From Actinokineospora iranica (GTDB taxonomy: Bacteria; Actinomycetota; Actinomycetes; Mycobacteriales; Pseudonocardiaceae): a stretch of 40,319 nt of DNA. The stretch spans positions 286,266 to 326,584 of the forward strand of contig NZ_FMZZ01000008.1 of NCBI RefSeq assembly GCF_900101685.1, given 5' to 3'. The notes beneath the pieces were generated by a model. The model ran no database searches, was not told the origin of the DNA, and saw nothing but the letters and a program-made list of their open reading frames with translations. Below are positions 1-7,820 of this stretch, piece by piece (position 1 is the first letter of the stretch; every line of letters starts with the position of its first letter). The position numbers and the translations under genes were made by a program.

Positions 1-274
1 GGGAACACCCCCGCGTGCGCGGGGAAGACGTCCCGACCTGGTCGAGCATCACCCTGCCGTCGGGAACACCCCCGCGTGCGCGGGGAAGACTGGCCGCTCG
101 ACAGGTGGCGTGTCGTCGGACCAGGGAACACCCCCGCGTGCGCGGGGAAGACTTCGCACAGAACATGGGCCGCCTCGGCGCCATGGGAACACCCCCGCGT
201 GCGCGGGGAAGACGGCGCGAACTCGGCCAACAGGTGGTACCACTGCGGAACACCCCCGCGTGCGCGGGGAAGAC
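1..274 (-). CRISPR. Type I-E CRISPR array, 5 repeats, truncated by the window start
   Basis: Five 29-bp repeats lie at 1-29, 62-90, 124-152, 185-213 and 246-274. On the plus strand each begins GGGAACACCCCCGCG and ends GGGGAAGAC. The four spacers are 32, 33, 32 and 32 bp. The reverse complement, starting GTCTTCCCCGCGC with an internal CCCCGCG/CGCGGGG stem, matches the usual type I-E orientation, so transcription is inferred on the minus strand with the leader at 275 and beyond. Four repeats are identical; the one at 246 has C instead of G at its first plus-strand base. The array probably continues left of base 1. No cas gene is visible. Confidence 0.95.
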
Positions 275-375
275 ACTTGTTGACCTGGGGGTTTGCGAAT
301 CAGAACGGTGTTTTGAATTCACTTTTGGTCGAGTGCGGAGCTGGGGTCGAGCGGTCGAAGGGAATGAGGTCGGTG
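275..375 (-). promoter_or_regulatory. Probable CRISPR leader
   Basis: This is a comparatively AT-rich 100-bp stretch between the last repeat and the stop codon of the epimerase gene. It contains runs such as GTGTTTTGAATTC and ACTTTTGG. If the array is read on the minus strand, as its repeat orientation suggests, this is the leader carrying the pre-crRNA promoter and the adaptation signals. The assignment is from position and composition; I identified no specific integration-factor site. Confidence 0.5.
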
Positions 376-978
376 TCAGGTCGCGCGGAGTCGCTCGTAG
401 CGGGCCTGGCAGGCGGCGTAGGTGGGGAGCAAGCCCGCTGCCTTGGCCTCGGCGAGGGTGGGGGCGGCGGCGTCCTTTTCGGACAGCAGGGGTTCGATGT
501 CCTCGGCCCACGGCAGGGCGAGGTCGGGGTCCAGCGGGTTGATGCCGTGCTCGGCCGACGGGTTGTAGCCGGTGGAGCACAGGTACGAGATGACCGTGTC
601 ATCCTCCAGCGCCACGAAGCCGTGCGCGACGCCTTCGGGCACGTAAACCGCGCGGAAGTCGACCGGGTCGAGGCGGACGGCGTCCCACTGGCCGAAGGTC
701 GGTGAGCCGACGCGGATGTCGACGACGAAGTCGAGCAGGGCTCCGCTCGGGCAGTAGACGTACTTCGACTGGCCGGGGGGCACGTCGGCGAAGTGCAGGC
801 CGCGGATGGAGCCGCGGCGGGAGCGGCTGTGGTTGGTCTGGGCCACGGTCAGCGGGTGGCCGACGGCCTTGGCGAAGGCCTCGCCCTGGAACGGCGACAC
901 GAACACGCCGCGGCTGTCGGGGAACGTTCGCGGGGTGAACTCGAATGCGTCGGAAACGTTCAGTTCGCGTACCTGCAT
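376..978 (-). CDS. rmlC: dTDP-4-dehydrorhamnose 3,5-epimerase family protein
   Basis: The product (200 aa) is a cupin-fold epimerase of the RmlC family, which epimerises C3 and C5 of dTDP-4-keto-6-deoxyglucose in dTDP-rhamnose or antibiotic deoxysugar synthesis. It has the family signature RGLHF with the catalytic base candidate His62, a following D-F-V-V-D-I-R strand, PEGVAHGF near 114-121 and the active-site Tyr132 in SYLCSTGY. Length is normal. I chose the ATG at 978 because the protein aligns from MQVREL; codons further upstream encode an unrelated Pro/Arg-rich stretch. No clear Shine-Dalgarno precedes it. No other dTDP-sugar gene is in the window, so rhamnose versus another deoxysugar cannot be decided. 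Confidence 0.9.
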   Translation of the reverse strand: MQVRELNVSDAFEFTPRTFPDSRGVFVSPFQGEAFAKAVGHPLTVAQTNHSRSRRGSIRGLHFADVPPGQSKYVYCPSGALLDFVVDIRVGSPTFGQWDAVRLDPVDFRAVYVPEGVAHGFVALEDDTVISYLCSTGYNPSAEHGINPLDPDLALPWAEDIEPLLSEKDAAAPTLAEAKAAGLLPTYAACQARYERLRAT

Positions 979-1431
979 GGCCGCGATGCTAGTGACTCGA
1001 CCAGATGTGCGACGCGCAACAGGGGCTTGACGGGGAGCGGCTGGGGTGCGGCGGGTGTCGGGCAGCCACTGGGCCGTCACGCTGCGGAAACGTTAGCCGG
1101 CGCTAGCAGAGGGCCTAGAAAACCGGACGGACGTCTTGGGAAACCGCCTCTGACCTGCGGAAAAACGTCCACGTGATTGTGATCCCTGCCGCAGACACCG
1201 GTAGCGTCTTGCTGCAAGACTGTGCGGACCGCAGCGTCCGCGGCTACGCGTCCCAGCACCCGGGGGCAGTGGTCGCAGTGCAGTTCGCCAGTCGATAGCT
1301 TGGAAAGCGTGACCGCGCCGTCAGCATGGCCGGGTCAGCACTCCGCGTTACCGTCCGGCACCCAGCTCATCGCCTGCCCGTGTCGAGCACAGCGCGCGAT
1401 GCGCGACAGCGCGAGATCCAGGAGGGACGCT
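979..1431. other. Divergent intergenic region of about 450 bp
   Basis: This lies between the epimerase (minus) and malic enzyme (plus) starts and must hold both promoters. The only distinct structure I see is the 15-bp palindrome at 1206-1220. Upstream extension of the malic enzyme frame through this region has no family similarity and is treated as untranslated. Confidence 0.6.
1206..1220. promoter_or_regulatory. 15-bp perfect inverted repeat, possible operator
   Basis: GTCTTGC-T-GCAAGAC is a perfect palindrome with 7-bp arms around one central base. It lies 212 bp before the malic enzyme start, in a divergent promoter region. The size and symmetry suit a dimeric regulator, but no candidate regulator is adjacent and the regulator is unknown. 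Confidence 0.35.
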
Positions 1432-2649
1432 ATGACCGCAGTGAATGATGTCCAGAGCGATCGGATGACGAACGTGAGCGAAAGCGTGGCGACCGGACCC
1501 GTCACCGACGAGGAGATCTTCACTGGCCACGAGGGCGGCAAGCTCGGCGTCGCGGTGACCAAGCCGCTGGCCGACGCGCGGTCGCTCGCCATCGCCTACA
1601 CCCCCGGGGTCGCCAAGGTGAGCCTGGCGATCGCCGAGGACGCCTCGCTCGCCGCCCGCTACACCTGGGCTTCCCGCCTGGTCGCCGTCGTCTCAGACGG
1701 CACGGCGGTCCTCGGCCTCGGCGACATCGGCGCTGCCGCGTCGCTGCCGGTCATGGAGGGCAAGGCGGCGCTGTTCAAGACCTTCGGCGGGCTCGACTCG
1801 ATCCCGCTGGTGCTCGACACGACCGATGTGGACGAGATCGTCGAGACCTTGGTGCGGCTGCGGCCCTCGTTCGGCGCGGTCAACCTCGAAGACGTCTCGG
1901 CCCCGCGCTGCTTCGAGCTTGAGGACCGGCTCATCGAGGCGCTGGACTGCCCGGTCATGCACGACGACCAGCACGGCACCGCGATCGTCCTGCTGGCGGC
2001 CCTGCGCGGCGCGAACAAGGTCCTGAGCAAGGACATCGCCAACCAGCGGGTCGTCATCGCAGGCGCGGGCGCGGCGGGCATCGCGTGCGCGAAGATCCTG
2101 CTGGCCGCCGGTGTCGGCGACGTGACGCTGCTCGACTCGCGCGGCATCATCCACTCCGGTCGGGAGAACCTGAACCCGATCAAGGAGAAGATGGCCGAGG
2201 TCACCAACAAGGCGGGCCTGCGCGGCGGGCAGGCCGAGGCGATCGCGGGCGCGGACGTCTTCGTCGGCCTGTCTGCGGGCACCGTGCCCGAGGAGATCGT
2301 CGCGACCATGGCTGCGGACTCCATCGTGTTCGCGCTGTCGAACCCGGACCCGGAGATCCACCCCGACGTCGCCGCCCGGCACGCCGCGATCGTGGCCACC
2401 GGCCGCAGCGATTTCCCCAACCAGATCAACAACGTCCTTGCGTTCCCCGGTATCTTCCGAGGTGCGCTCGACTCCGGCGCCCGCCGGATCACCGAGCGGA
2501 TGAAACTGGCCGCGGCCGACGCGATCGCGGCGGTGGCCGATGACGACCTGGCCGCCGACAAGATCGTGCCGAGCGCGCTCGACCCCAGGGTCGCGCCCGA
2601 GGTCGCTGCGGCAGTCGCGCGGGCGGCTAAAGAGGACGGGGTAGCCTGA
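1432..2649 (+). CDS. NAD(P)-dependent malic enzyme
   Basis: The product (405 aa) should oxidatively decarboxylate malate to pyruvate, linking the TCA cycle to pyruvate. It has the short bacterial malic enzyme layout: YTPGVA near the N-terminus, LPVMEGKAALF with the catalytic Lys, the metal-binding stretch VNLEDVSAPRCFELE, the HDDQHGTA motif, the nucleotide-binding GAGAAGIA and the late SNPDPEI motif. The ATG at 1432 has GGAGGGA 4 bases upstream, which fixes the start. The next gene begins 63 bp downstream on the same strand. Cofactor preference (NAD or NADP) cannot be judged safely from the sequence. Confidence 0.95.
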   Translation: MTAVNDVQSDRMTNVSESVATGPVTDEEIFTGHEGGKLGVAVTKPLADARSLAIAYTPGVAKVSLAIAEDASLAARYTWASRLVAVVSDGTAVLGLGDIGAAASLPVMEGKAALFKTFGGLDSIPLVLDTTDVDEIVETLVRLRPSFGAVNLEDVSAPRCFELEDRLIEALDCPVMHDDQHGTAIVLLAALRGANKVLSKDIANQRVVIAGAGAAGIACAKILLAAGVGDVTLLDSRGIIHSGRENLNPIKEKMAEVTNKAGLRGGQAEAIAGADVFVGLSAGTVPEEIVATMAADSIVFALSNPDPEIHPDVAARHAAIVATGRSDFPNQINNVLAFPGIFRGALDSGARRITERMKLAAADAIAAVADDDLAADKIVPSALDPRVAPEVAAAVARAAKEDGVA

Positions 2650-2712
2650 GAGCCGGCGGGATGCTCGGCAGCGGTGCCCCACCCGCCTACTCGAGGGTGG
2701 AGGGATCGCGCC

Positions 2713-5271
2713 GTGGCCGAGCATGTCGTGCGCGCCGGACTCCCCAGGGTCGGGTTGCCGACCGGTGGTTTCGAGCTCGACGCCGGCCGTGTTTTGGCGC
2801 CTGACCTGGCTGAACCGGCGGTGGTGGGCTACGACGACGACCCGGTGGCCGAGCGCGCCCTCTTACTGGAGGCCCAGCGGATAGCCCGCATGGGCAGTTG
2901 GACGGTCGACGTGGCCACCGGGCAGGCATACCTGTCCGACGGTCTGCGCAGGCTCTGCGGTTTGCCCGCCACCAGCACGATGACCGACCTCGTCGCCTTG
3001 GTGCACCCTGACGACGTGCCGGTGCTGGACGACTTCCAGGCGCGGCTGCGCAGACAGCGGTCCTCGCAGCCGATCGAGTTGGAAGTGCGGGACGACTCCG
3101 GGGAACGCGCCTACTTGGTGCGCGCTCGCAACGAGCGCGATTCGAGTGGGCGCGTCATCCGTGTGCACGGCACTGTGCAGGACTTCACCAAGTTCCGCGC
3201 TCTGGAACGGCAACTGAGCCAGGACGGCAGGCTGTTCCGCGAGGCGCAGCGGGTCGCCCGGCTGGGCACCTGGGAGTGGAACACCGCGACCAACGAATGC
3301 CTGTGGTCGTCAATGCTCTACGAGCTGTGCGGCCTTGAGCCGGGCTCCAGGATCACCTATACGGATTATCTCGCACTGGTCCACCCGGACGATCGGGCGT
3401 GGGTCGACCAGCGGTGGCAGGAGTTGGCCACTACCCGCAAACCCATCGAGTGCGAGTACCGCGTTATCCGTCCGGACGGAAAGCGCCGCGTGTTCCGGGT
3501 TCGCGGGGAGGCGGCGGGCGCGGACAGCCCGCTCACCGTGATGATCGGCACCGCCCAGGACGTCACCGAGCAGCGGTCCACCGAGACCAGGATGCAGCGC
3601 TCCAGCAAGCGGTTCACCGACCTGGTCGCCATCACCCCGGTCGGCATCGCCCTGTTCGACGACGGCGAGCGCCTGGTCGACGCCAACGACGCGCTGTGCT
3701 CGCTGCTGGGCATGGACCTCGACCGGCTGCGCGGCATGACCGCCGCCCAGCTCACCCACCCCGACGACCGCGAGAGCCGCCGGGGCCGCGAGACGCACTC
3801 GTTCCACAGCGGGCAGCGCGTCCTCATCACCGCCGCCGGTAAACCGGTCTACTGCGAACTCAACGCCACGGTCTCGGTCGCCGACGACGGGCAGCGGTTC
3901 TGGCTGGTGGTCTTCGCCGACGTCACCGACCGCAGGCGCGCCGCCGAACGCCTGCGCTACCAGGCCACCCACGACGAGCTGACCGGCCTGCCGGGGCGCG
4001 CGGCGGTCAAAGAGCTGCTGGGCAAGCTCCTGGGCGGCCGCGACTTCGAGCGCATCGCCCTGCTGTTCTGCGACGTCGACAACTTCAAGCGCGTCAACGA
4101 CTCCCTCGGCCACGACGTCGGCGACGAGCTCATCACCGCGCTGGCCCGCAGGCTCGAACGCGGCCTGCCGCCCAGCTGCACCGTGGCCCGCATGTCCGGC
4201 GACGAGTACGTGGTCATCTGCTCCGATGTCGAAGAGTCCGGCGGCGTCGAGGCGCTGGCCAACCAGGCCGCGAGCCTGCTGCGCACCGCCGTCCCGGTGC
4301 GCGGGCAGCTGCTGCGGGTCTCGGCGTGCATCGGCGCGGCCGTCCCCAGCGGGCCGGAGACCAGCGGCGCCGACCTGCTGCGCTACGCCGACGCCGCCAT
4401 GTTCGCGGCCAAGGCGCGCGGCACCGGCCGGGTGTCGCTGGCCAGCGACGCCCTCATCGCCTCGGCCAACAGCCAGATGCTTCTCGAAGGGCAGCTTCGC
4501 GAGGCCATCGCCAACGACCAACTGATCCTGCACTACCAGCCGGTGGTAGGCCCAGACGGCACAGTGCTTTCCGCGGAGGCGTTAGTCCGCTGGCCGCACC
4601 CCGAACGCGGCCTCTTAATGCCGGGCGAGTTCCTACCGGTGGCCGAACAGGGCGACCTACTCGGCGAACTGGACCGCTGGGTCCTGCGCGCGGCCTTCAC
4701 CGAAGCCGCCGAATGGCCCCAACTCTGCGGCGGCGTCCTCGGCGGCGGAGTCGGCATCGCCGTCAACCTGGCGGGCCTGGTTCCCGGCGACCCCGAGTTC
4801 GTGGACGTGGTGTCGGCCTCGGTGGCCGCGACCGGCATCGCCTGGGACCGGGTGGTCCTGGAACTGGTGGAAACCAGCCTCATCGACCTCCCCTCCCGCA
4901 GCCGGGAAGCCATGGCCGAACTCGTCGAACGCGGTGTCCGATTCGCCGTGGACGACTTCGGCACCGGCTATTCATCCCTGGCGAGGCTCAAGGAACTCCC
5001 CGCCCAGATCATCAAAATCGACCGCCGCTTCGTCTCCGGCGTCGCCACCGACGCCTCCGACTTCGCCGTGGCCCGCGCTTTGGTCGACATGGCCCGCGCC
5101 ATGGGCCGAAGCTGCGTCGCAGAAGGCGTGGAAAACGCCACCCAGTTCCACGTCCTACGCGGCGTCGGCGTGGACGCCTACCAGGGTTGGCTGCTGTCCC
5201 GCCCCATCCCGGCCAAGGACTTCCGGGAACTGCTCAAACTCGGCCCTGTCCACATCCCCAGCGGCGCCTGA
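2713..5271 (+). CDS. PAS-PAS-PAS-GGDEF-EAL cyclic-di-GMP signalling protein
   Basis: The product (852 aa) has three PAS-type sensor domains (about 45-165, 170-295, 297-410), a GGDEF domain (about 415-580) and an EAL domain (about 600-845). The EAL domain looks catalytically complete: EAL in SAEALVRW near 621, VNLAG, LELVET, DDFGTGYSS, IKID, AEGVE and YQGW. The GGDEF signature is SGDEY (about 495-499), and no RxxD inhibitory site precedes it. I infer a c-di-GMP phosphodiesterase, possibly with weak or regulatory GGDEF activity. No membrane segment is evident, so it is probably cytoplasmic. The GTG at 2713 follows GGAGGG with good spacing; an upstream in-frame GTG at 2674 lacks one. Confidence 0.92.
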   Translation: MAEHVVRAGLPRVGLPTGGFELDAGRVLAPDLAEPAVVGYDDDPVAERALLLEAQRIARMGSWTVDVATGQAYLSDGLRRLCGLPATSTMTDLVALVHPDDVPVLDDFQARLRRQRSSQPIELEVRDDSGERAYLVRARNERDSSGRVIRVHGTVQDFTKFRALERQLSQDGRLFREAQRVARLGTWEWNTATNECLWSSMLYELCGLEPGSRITYTDYLALVHPDDRAWVDQRWQELATTRKPIECEYRVIRPDGKRRVFRVRGEAAGADSPLTVMIGTAQDVTEQRSTETRMQRSSKRFTDLVAITPVGIALFDDGERLVDANDALCSLLGMDLDRLRGMTAAQLTHPDDRESRRGRETHSFHSGQRVLITAAGKPVYCELNATVSVADDGQRFWLVVFADVTDRRRAAERLRYQATHDELTGLPGRAAVKELLGKLLGGRDFERIALLFCDVDNFKRVNDSLGHDVGDELITALARRLERGLPPSCTVARMSGDEYVVICSDVEESGGVEALANQAASLLRTAVPVRGQLLRVSACIGAAVPSGPETSGADLLRYADAAMFAAKARGTGRVSLASDALIASANSQMLLEGQLREAIANDQLILHYQPVVGPDGTVLSAEALVRWPHPERGLLMPGEFLPVAEQGDLLGELDRWVLRAAFTEAAEWPQLCGGVLGGGVGIAVNLAGLVPGDPEFVDVVSASVAATGIAWDRVVLELVETSLIDLPSRSREAMAELVERGVRFAVDDFGTGYSSLARLKELPAQIIKIDRRFVSGVATDASDFAVARALVDMARAMGRSCVAEGVENATQFHVLRGVGVDAYQGWLLSRPIPAKDFRELLKLGPVHIPSGA

Positions 5272-5394
5272 CCCAGGCCCTGTTCCGCCCCACGGGTCGG
5301 TGACGCGGTGCGAGGAAGGCCAGGGAGTGGCTTTCCGCTCGTCAGCGGGGACCCATTTGGTTAATTCATACCTCTTGTCCTTTTTCAGGGAGCG

Positions 5395-5434
5395 GAGTCC
5401 GGGGCCGATGGGGTGGGGGACCGGCCCCGGACTC
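5395..5434. terminator. Strong hairpin between convergent genes
   Basis: A perfect 13-bp GC-rich stem (GAGTCCGGGGCCG at 5395-5407, complement at 5422-5434) encloses a 14-base loop. It sits between the plus-strand GGDEF-EAL gene and the minus-strand gene ending at 5451, so it probably terminates from both sides. There is no long T run, which is common in actinobacteria. Confidence 0.8.
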
Positions 5435-5450
5435 AACGCTGGGTGGGTGG

Positions 5451-5825
5451 CTACCGGGTTGTCGCCTGCGGATAGCGGTGCTCCGGCATGGCGAAATCGG
5501 GTGGGACCGGCTGCGACGTGGGAATCTCATTTCCCGGAGGTGTGGGAGTGAGAATCCACCGCAGCGCCGAGCCTGCTAGGCCCGAATATCTGATGATCAC
5601 CTGTGTCGGAGCGAACTCGGACGCCCTCGGGTCCCGTGGCGTTCGTAGGCGATTCCGGTTGAAGTAGCCCACATGGTTCACCGCATCGTGCACGGACGGC
5701 CAGGTGAGCACGGCGGCGAACGCGGTCGGTGAGTCCGCACCCGCTCTGAATGGGTGAATCTGCCAGCGCCGCCGCCGCAACTCCCGAAGCCAGTACTCGG
5801 CATCGAGAGTGATAAGAGTGTGCAT
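5451..5825 (-). CDS. Conserved hypothetical protein, divergent from an XRE regulator
   Basis: The product is 124 aa with no membrane segment and no motif I can assign. The middle part (WPSVHDAVNHVGYFNRN) and a C-terminal Pro-rich tail stand out. I chose the ATG at 5825 because GGAG lies 6 bases upstream; a TTG four codons earlier is the alternative. It is transcribed divergently from the XRE-DUF5753 gene, whose start is about 190 bp away, so the two probably share a control region. I do not recognise its function. Confidence 0.6.
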   Translation of the reverse strand: MHTLITLDAEYWLRELRRRRWQIHPFRAGADSPTAFAAVLTWPSVHDAVNHVGYFNRNRLRTPRDPRASEFAPTQVIIRYSGLAGSALRWILTPTPPGNEIPTSQPVPPDFAMPEHRYPQATTR

Positions 5826-6018
5826 CCGTTGCTCCAAAGGTGCGGAAGAACGGGAACGACCCGCAGTTGCAAAGGGAACACGGTCGGTGGAGTATCTGCA
5901 ATACTTCGCGACGAGCTTGGCGGTAAGAATACGCCTAACCGGTGGTTTTCTCTCTGAACGAGCGGGTGGCGACTTTCATATCGGGTGTAAGATTCCTGCG
6001 GGAGATGTGAGGTGAACG

Positions 6019-6918
6019 GTGTCTGACGAGGGTACGACGAGCACGGTGGCGACCAGTGGGTCGACGGTGCCACGCCGTCAACTGGGCCGGTTCATGAAGA
6101 AGTTGCGGGCCGAGGCGCGGCTGTCCGTGCGGACGGCGGCGGAGGCGCTGGAGTGGTCGGAGACCAAGATGTGGCGCATCGAGACTGGGCAGACCTCCCT
6201 GCGCAGCCTCGACGTGAAGGCCATGTGCGCCCTGTATGGGGCGGACGAGGAGGAGACCGAGGGGCTGATGGCTTTGGCCAAGGAGACCAAGGCCAAGGGT
6301 TGGTGGGTGAGCTACAGCGACGTCATTCCTGAGTGGCTTGACCTCTACATCGGCTTGGAGGAAGCCGCTGCCCAAATCCAGGGCTACGAGTCGGAGTTGG
6401 TGCCGGGGCTGCTTCAGACCGAGCGGTATGCCCGTGTCTTGATTCAGACAGACAACCCGGGTGTTGATCCTGACGAGATCGAGCGACGCGTCCAGGTGCG
6501 CATGGCGCGGCAGATGCTGTTGGGCAGGCGGTTCAGGCCGCTTGTGCTTCACGTCGTGCTCAACGAGGCTATCCTGCACCGTCCAGTCGGCGGGACTGAG
6601 CTCATGGTTGAGCAGCTTCGCAGGCTTATCGAGCTAGGGCAGCTACCCAATGTGTGCGTGCGGGTGATGCCGTTTTCGGCGGGCTTGCACTACGGCATCA
6701 TGTCCGGCCCGTTCGTCAAACTTGAGTTCCCCTTGGACGGGAACGGTCGGCCCACGGAGCCGTCCACGATCTACATCGACAGCTTCACTGGCGCGCTCTT
6801 CCTGGAGAAATCGCACGAAATCGAGCGGTATGCCACGGCGTTCGCGAAGGTATGGGACTCCTCGCTCAGTGAGGTGGAGTCCACGAATTATATATCCAAA
6901 GTAGCAAGGGAGATGTGA
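6019..6918 (+). CDS. XRE-family regulator with DUF5753 domain
   Basis: The product is 299 aa. A helix-turn-helix of XRE type (about 21-78, including LSVRTAAEALEWSETKM and RIETG) is followed by a DUF5753 domain (about 98-285, with YESELVPGLLQTERYAR as hallmark). Such proteins are abundant in actinobacteria and usually stand before one or more DUF397 genes, as here; in Streptomyces some pairs affect development and antibiotic production. The start is GTG at 6019, preceded by GAGGTG. The stop overlaps the region of the first DUF397 start. Whether it controls the neighbouring toxin genes is unknown; the arrangement only makes it plausible. Confidence 0.93.
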   Translation: MSDEGTTSTVATSGSTVPRRQLGRFMKKLRAEARLSVRTAAEALEWSETKMWRIETGQTSLRSLDVKAMCALYGADEEETEGLMALAKETKAKGWWVSYSDVIPEWLDLYIGLEEAAAQIQGYESELVPGLLQTERYARVLIQTDNPGVDPDEIERRVQVRMARQMLLGRRFRPLVLHVVLNEAILHRPVGGTELMVEQLRRLIELGQLPNVCVRVMPFSAGLHYGIMSGPFVKLEFPLDGNGRPTEPSTIYIDSFTGALFLEKSHEIERYATAFAKVWDSSLSEVESTNYISKVAREM

Positions 6919-6920
6919 CA

Positions 6921-7124
6921 GTGAACAGCAAAGACCTGGCTGACGCCAGGTGGTTCAAGAGCAGCCGAAGCAACGGGCAGGGTGCCTGCGTCGAGGTGGC
7001 GTTTGTCGCCGACGTGGCGGCTATGCGCGACTCCAAGAACCCGGCGGGCGGCGCACTAGGATTCGGGCCGCACGCCTGGGGCGCGTTCCTCCACACCGCG
7101 ACGGGAATGGCTCCCGAACAGTGA
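6921..7124 (+). CDS. DUF397 domain protein (first copy)
   Basis: The product (67 aa) is a single DUF397 domain: ARWFKSSRSN, then CVEVAF, MRDSKNP and the closing WGAFLH. DUF397 proteins are small partners of XRE-DUF5753 regulators. The GTG at 6921 is preferred because GGGAG lies 8 bases before it; a GTG at 6915 would be too close. The gene begins 2 bp after the regulator stop and its own stop overlaps the next gene, so the three are one operon. Confidence 0.9.
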   Translation: MNSKDLADARWFKSSRSNGQGACVEVAFVADVAAMRDSKNPAGGALGFGPHAWGAFLHTATGMAPEQ

Positions 7125-7324
7125 ACAACAGCGAACTGACACACGCCAGGTGGTTCAAGAGCAGCAAGAGCGATCACCAGAGCGCGTGTGTCGAGGCGGC
7201 GTTCGTCGGTGAAAGCCGAGTGGCCACCCGGGACAGCAAGCAGGCCGACGCGGGCCCGGCCCTGCTGTTCGGCTCCCCGCAGTGGGGCGCCTTCGTCCGC
7301 CACTTGGGCGACACCGCCCACTGA
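7121..7324 (+). CDS. DUF397 domain protein (second copy)
   Basis: The product (67 aa) is a second DUF397 domain (ARWFKSSKSD, CVEAAF, TRDSKQAD, WGAFVRHL). It starts with a GTG overlapping the previous stop (GTGA), implying translational coupling. From 7182 to beyond its stop the sequence is repeated almost exactly at 8732-8923, on the far side of the deaminase-Imm1 cassette. This copy is the intact one. Confidence 0.9.
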   Translation: MNNSELTHARWFKSSKSDHQSACVEAAFVGESRVATRDSKQADAGPALLFGSPQWGAFVRHLGDTAH

Positions 7325-7373
7325 CCCGTCGCGGGTGGCCTTCGGAACCCCCACGTCCCGAAGGCCACCCGCT
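7182..7373 (+). repeat. 192-bp direct repeat, copy A
   Basis: It covers the 3' two-thirds of the second DUF397 gene plus the hairpin terminator after it. It matches 8732-8923 at 186 of 192 positions by hand alignment. Flanking sequence outside both ends is unrelated between the copies. Confidence 0.95.
7331..7372. terminator. Bidirectional terminator after the DUF397 operon
   Basis: A perfect 15-bp stem (GCGGGTGGCCTTCGG at 7331-7345, complement at 7358-7372) encloses a 12-base loop. It separates the plus-strand DUF397 operon from the minus-strand Imm1 gene that ends at 7410. The hairpin is duplicated in copy B of the repeat. Confidence 0.88.
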
Positions 7374-7409
7374 AAACCACCCCTCCTTAAGGGCTTTTCG
7401 TTCGTCTGT

Positions 7410-7820
7410 TTATGTGAGTTTCTGCCACGTCACCGATGCGGGTCGGTTGCCGTCTAGTTGAAAGAATTCCAACGCCGCCTTGACCACCTCGGCGAACGGG
7501 ATCTGACTGTTCGCCGGTACCGGGCGCTCATTGTCCTGGTAGGAGTAGGCCAGAAGCTCTCCATCGAAGGGGTGTTCTCCCTTGCTGAACCAGAGGCCGT
7601 GCCATTCGCGCCCGGAGTAGGACAGCGCTCCGACGTCCCCATGGACGCCTACGCTGAACTCGGGTGTACTGTCTCCGTCTTCGGCCACGTACCAGTGCGT
7701 CATCAACGGCAGGTCATATTTTATGGAATCGGCCCGCACGCTTTCCAACATCGCGGAGACTTCGCTGAGGTCATGAAGGACGTTCGGGCCGCCTCGCTCA
7801 TACCATGCTTCGATCGTCAT
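7410..7820 (-). CDS. Imm1-family immunity protein
   Basis: The product (136 aa) resembles Imm1 immunity proteins of bacterial polymorphic toxin systems: a central run of strands (VGVHGDVGALSYSGREW) and a C-terminal helix-strand (FAEVVKAALEFF, then PASVTW). Imm1 proteins are known partners of SCP1.201/DddA-type deaminases, and the deaminase gene lies directly upstream. The ATG at 7820 overlaps the toxin stop codon (ATGA), so toxin and immunity are translationally coupled. It should act in the cytoplasm by binding the toxin domain. No signal peptide is seen. Confidence 0.82.
   Translation of the reverse strand: MTIEAWYERGGPNVLHDLSEVSAMLESVRADSIKYDLPLMTHWYVAEDGDSTPEFSVGVHGDVGALSYSGREWHGLWFSKGEHPFDGELLAYSYQDNERPVPANSQIPFAEVVKAALEFFQLDGNRPASVTWQKLT

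Noticed and set aside
1133..1175. Sequence resembling a CRISPR leader end (CTCTGACCTGCGGAAAAACG)
   Set aside because: It only reminds me of actinobacterial leaders; no repeat follows within the intergenic region.
1222..1431. 70-residue upstream extension of the malic enzyme frame
   Set aside because: The extension has no similarity to malic enzymes, and the ATG at 1432 has a strong GGAGGGA.
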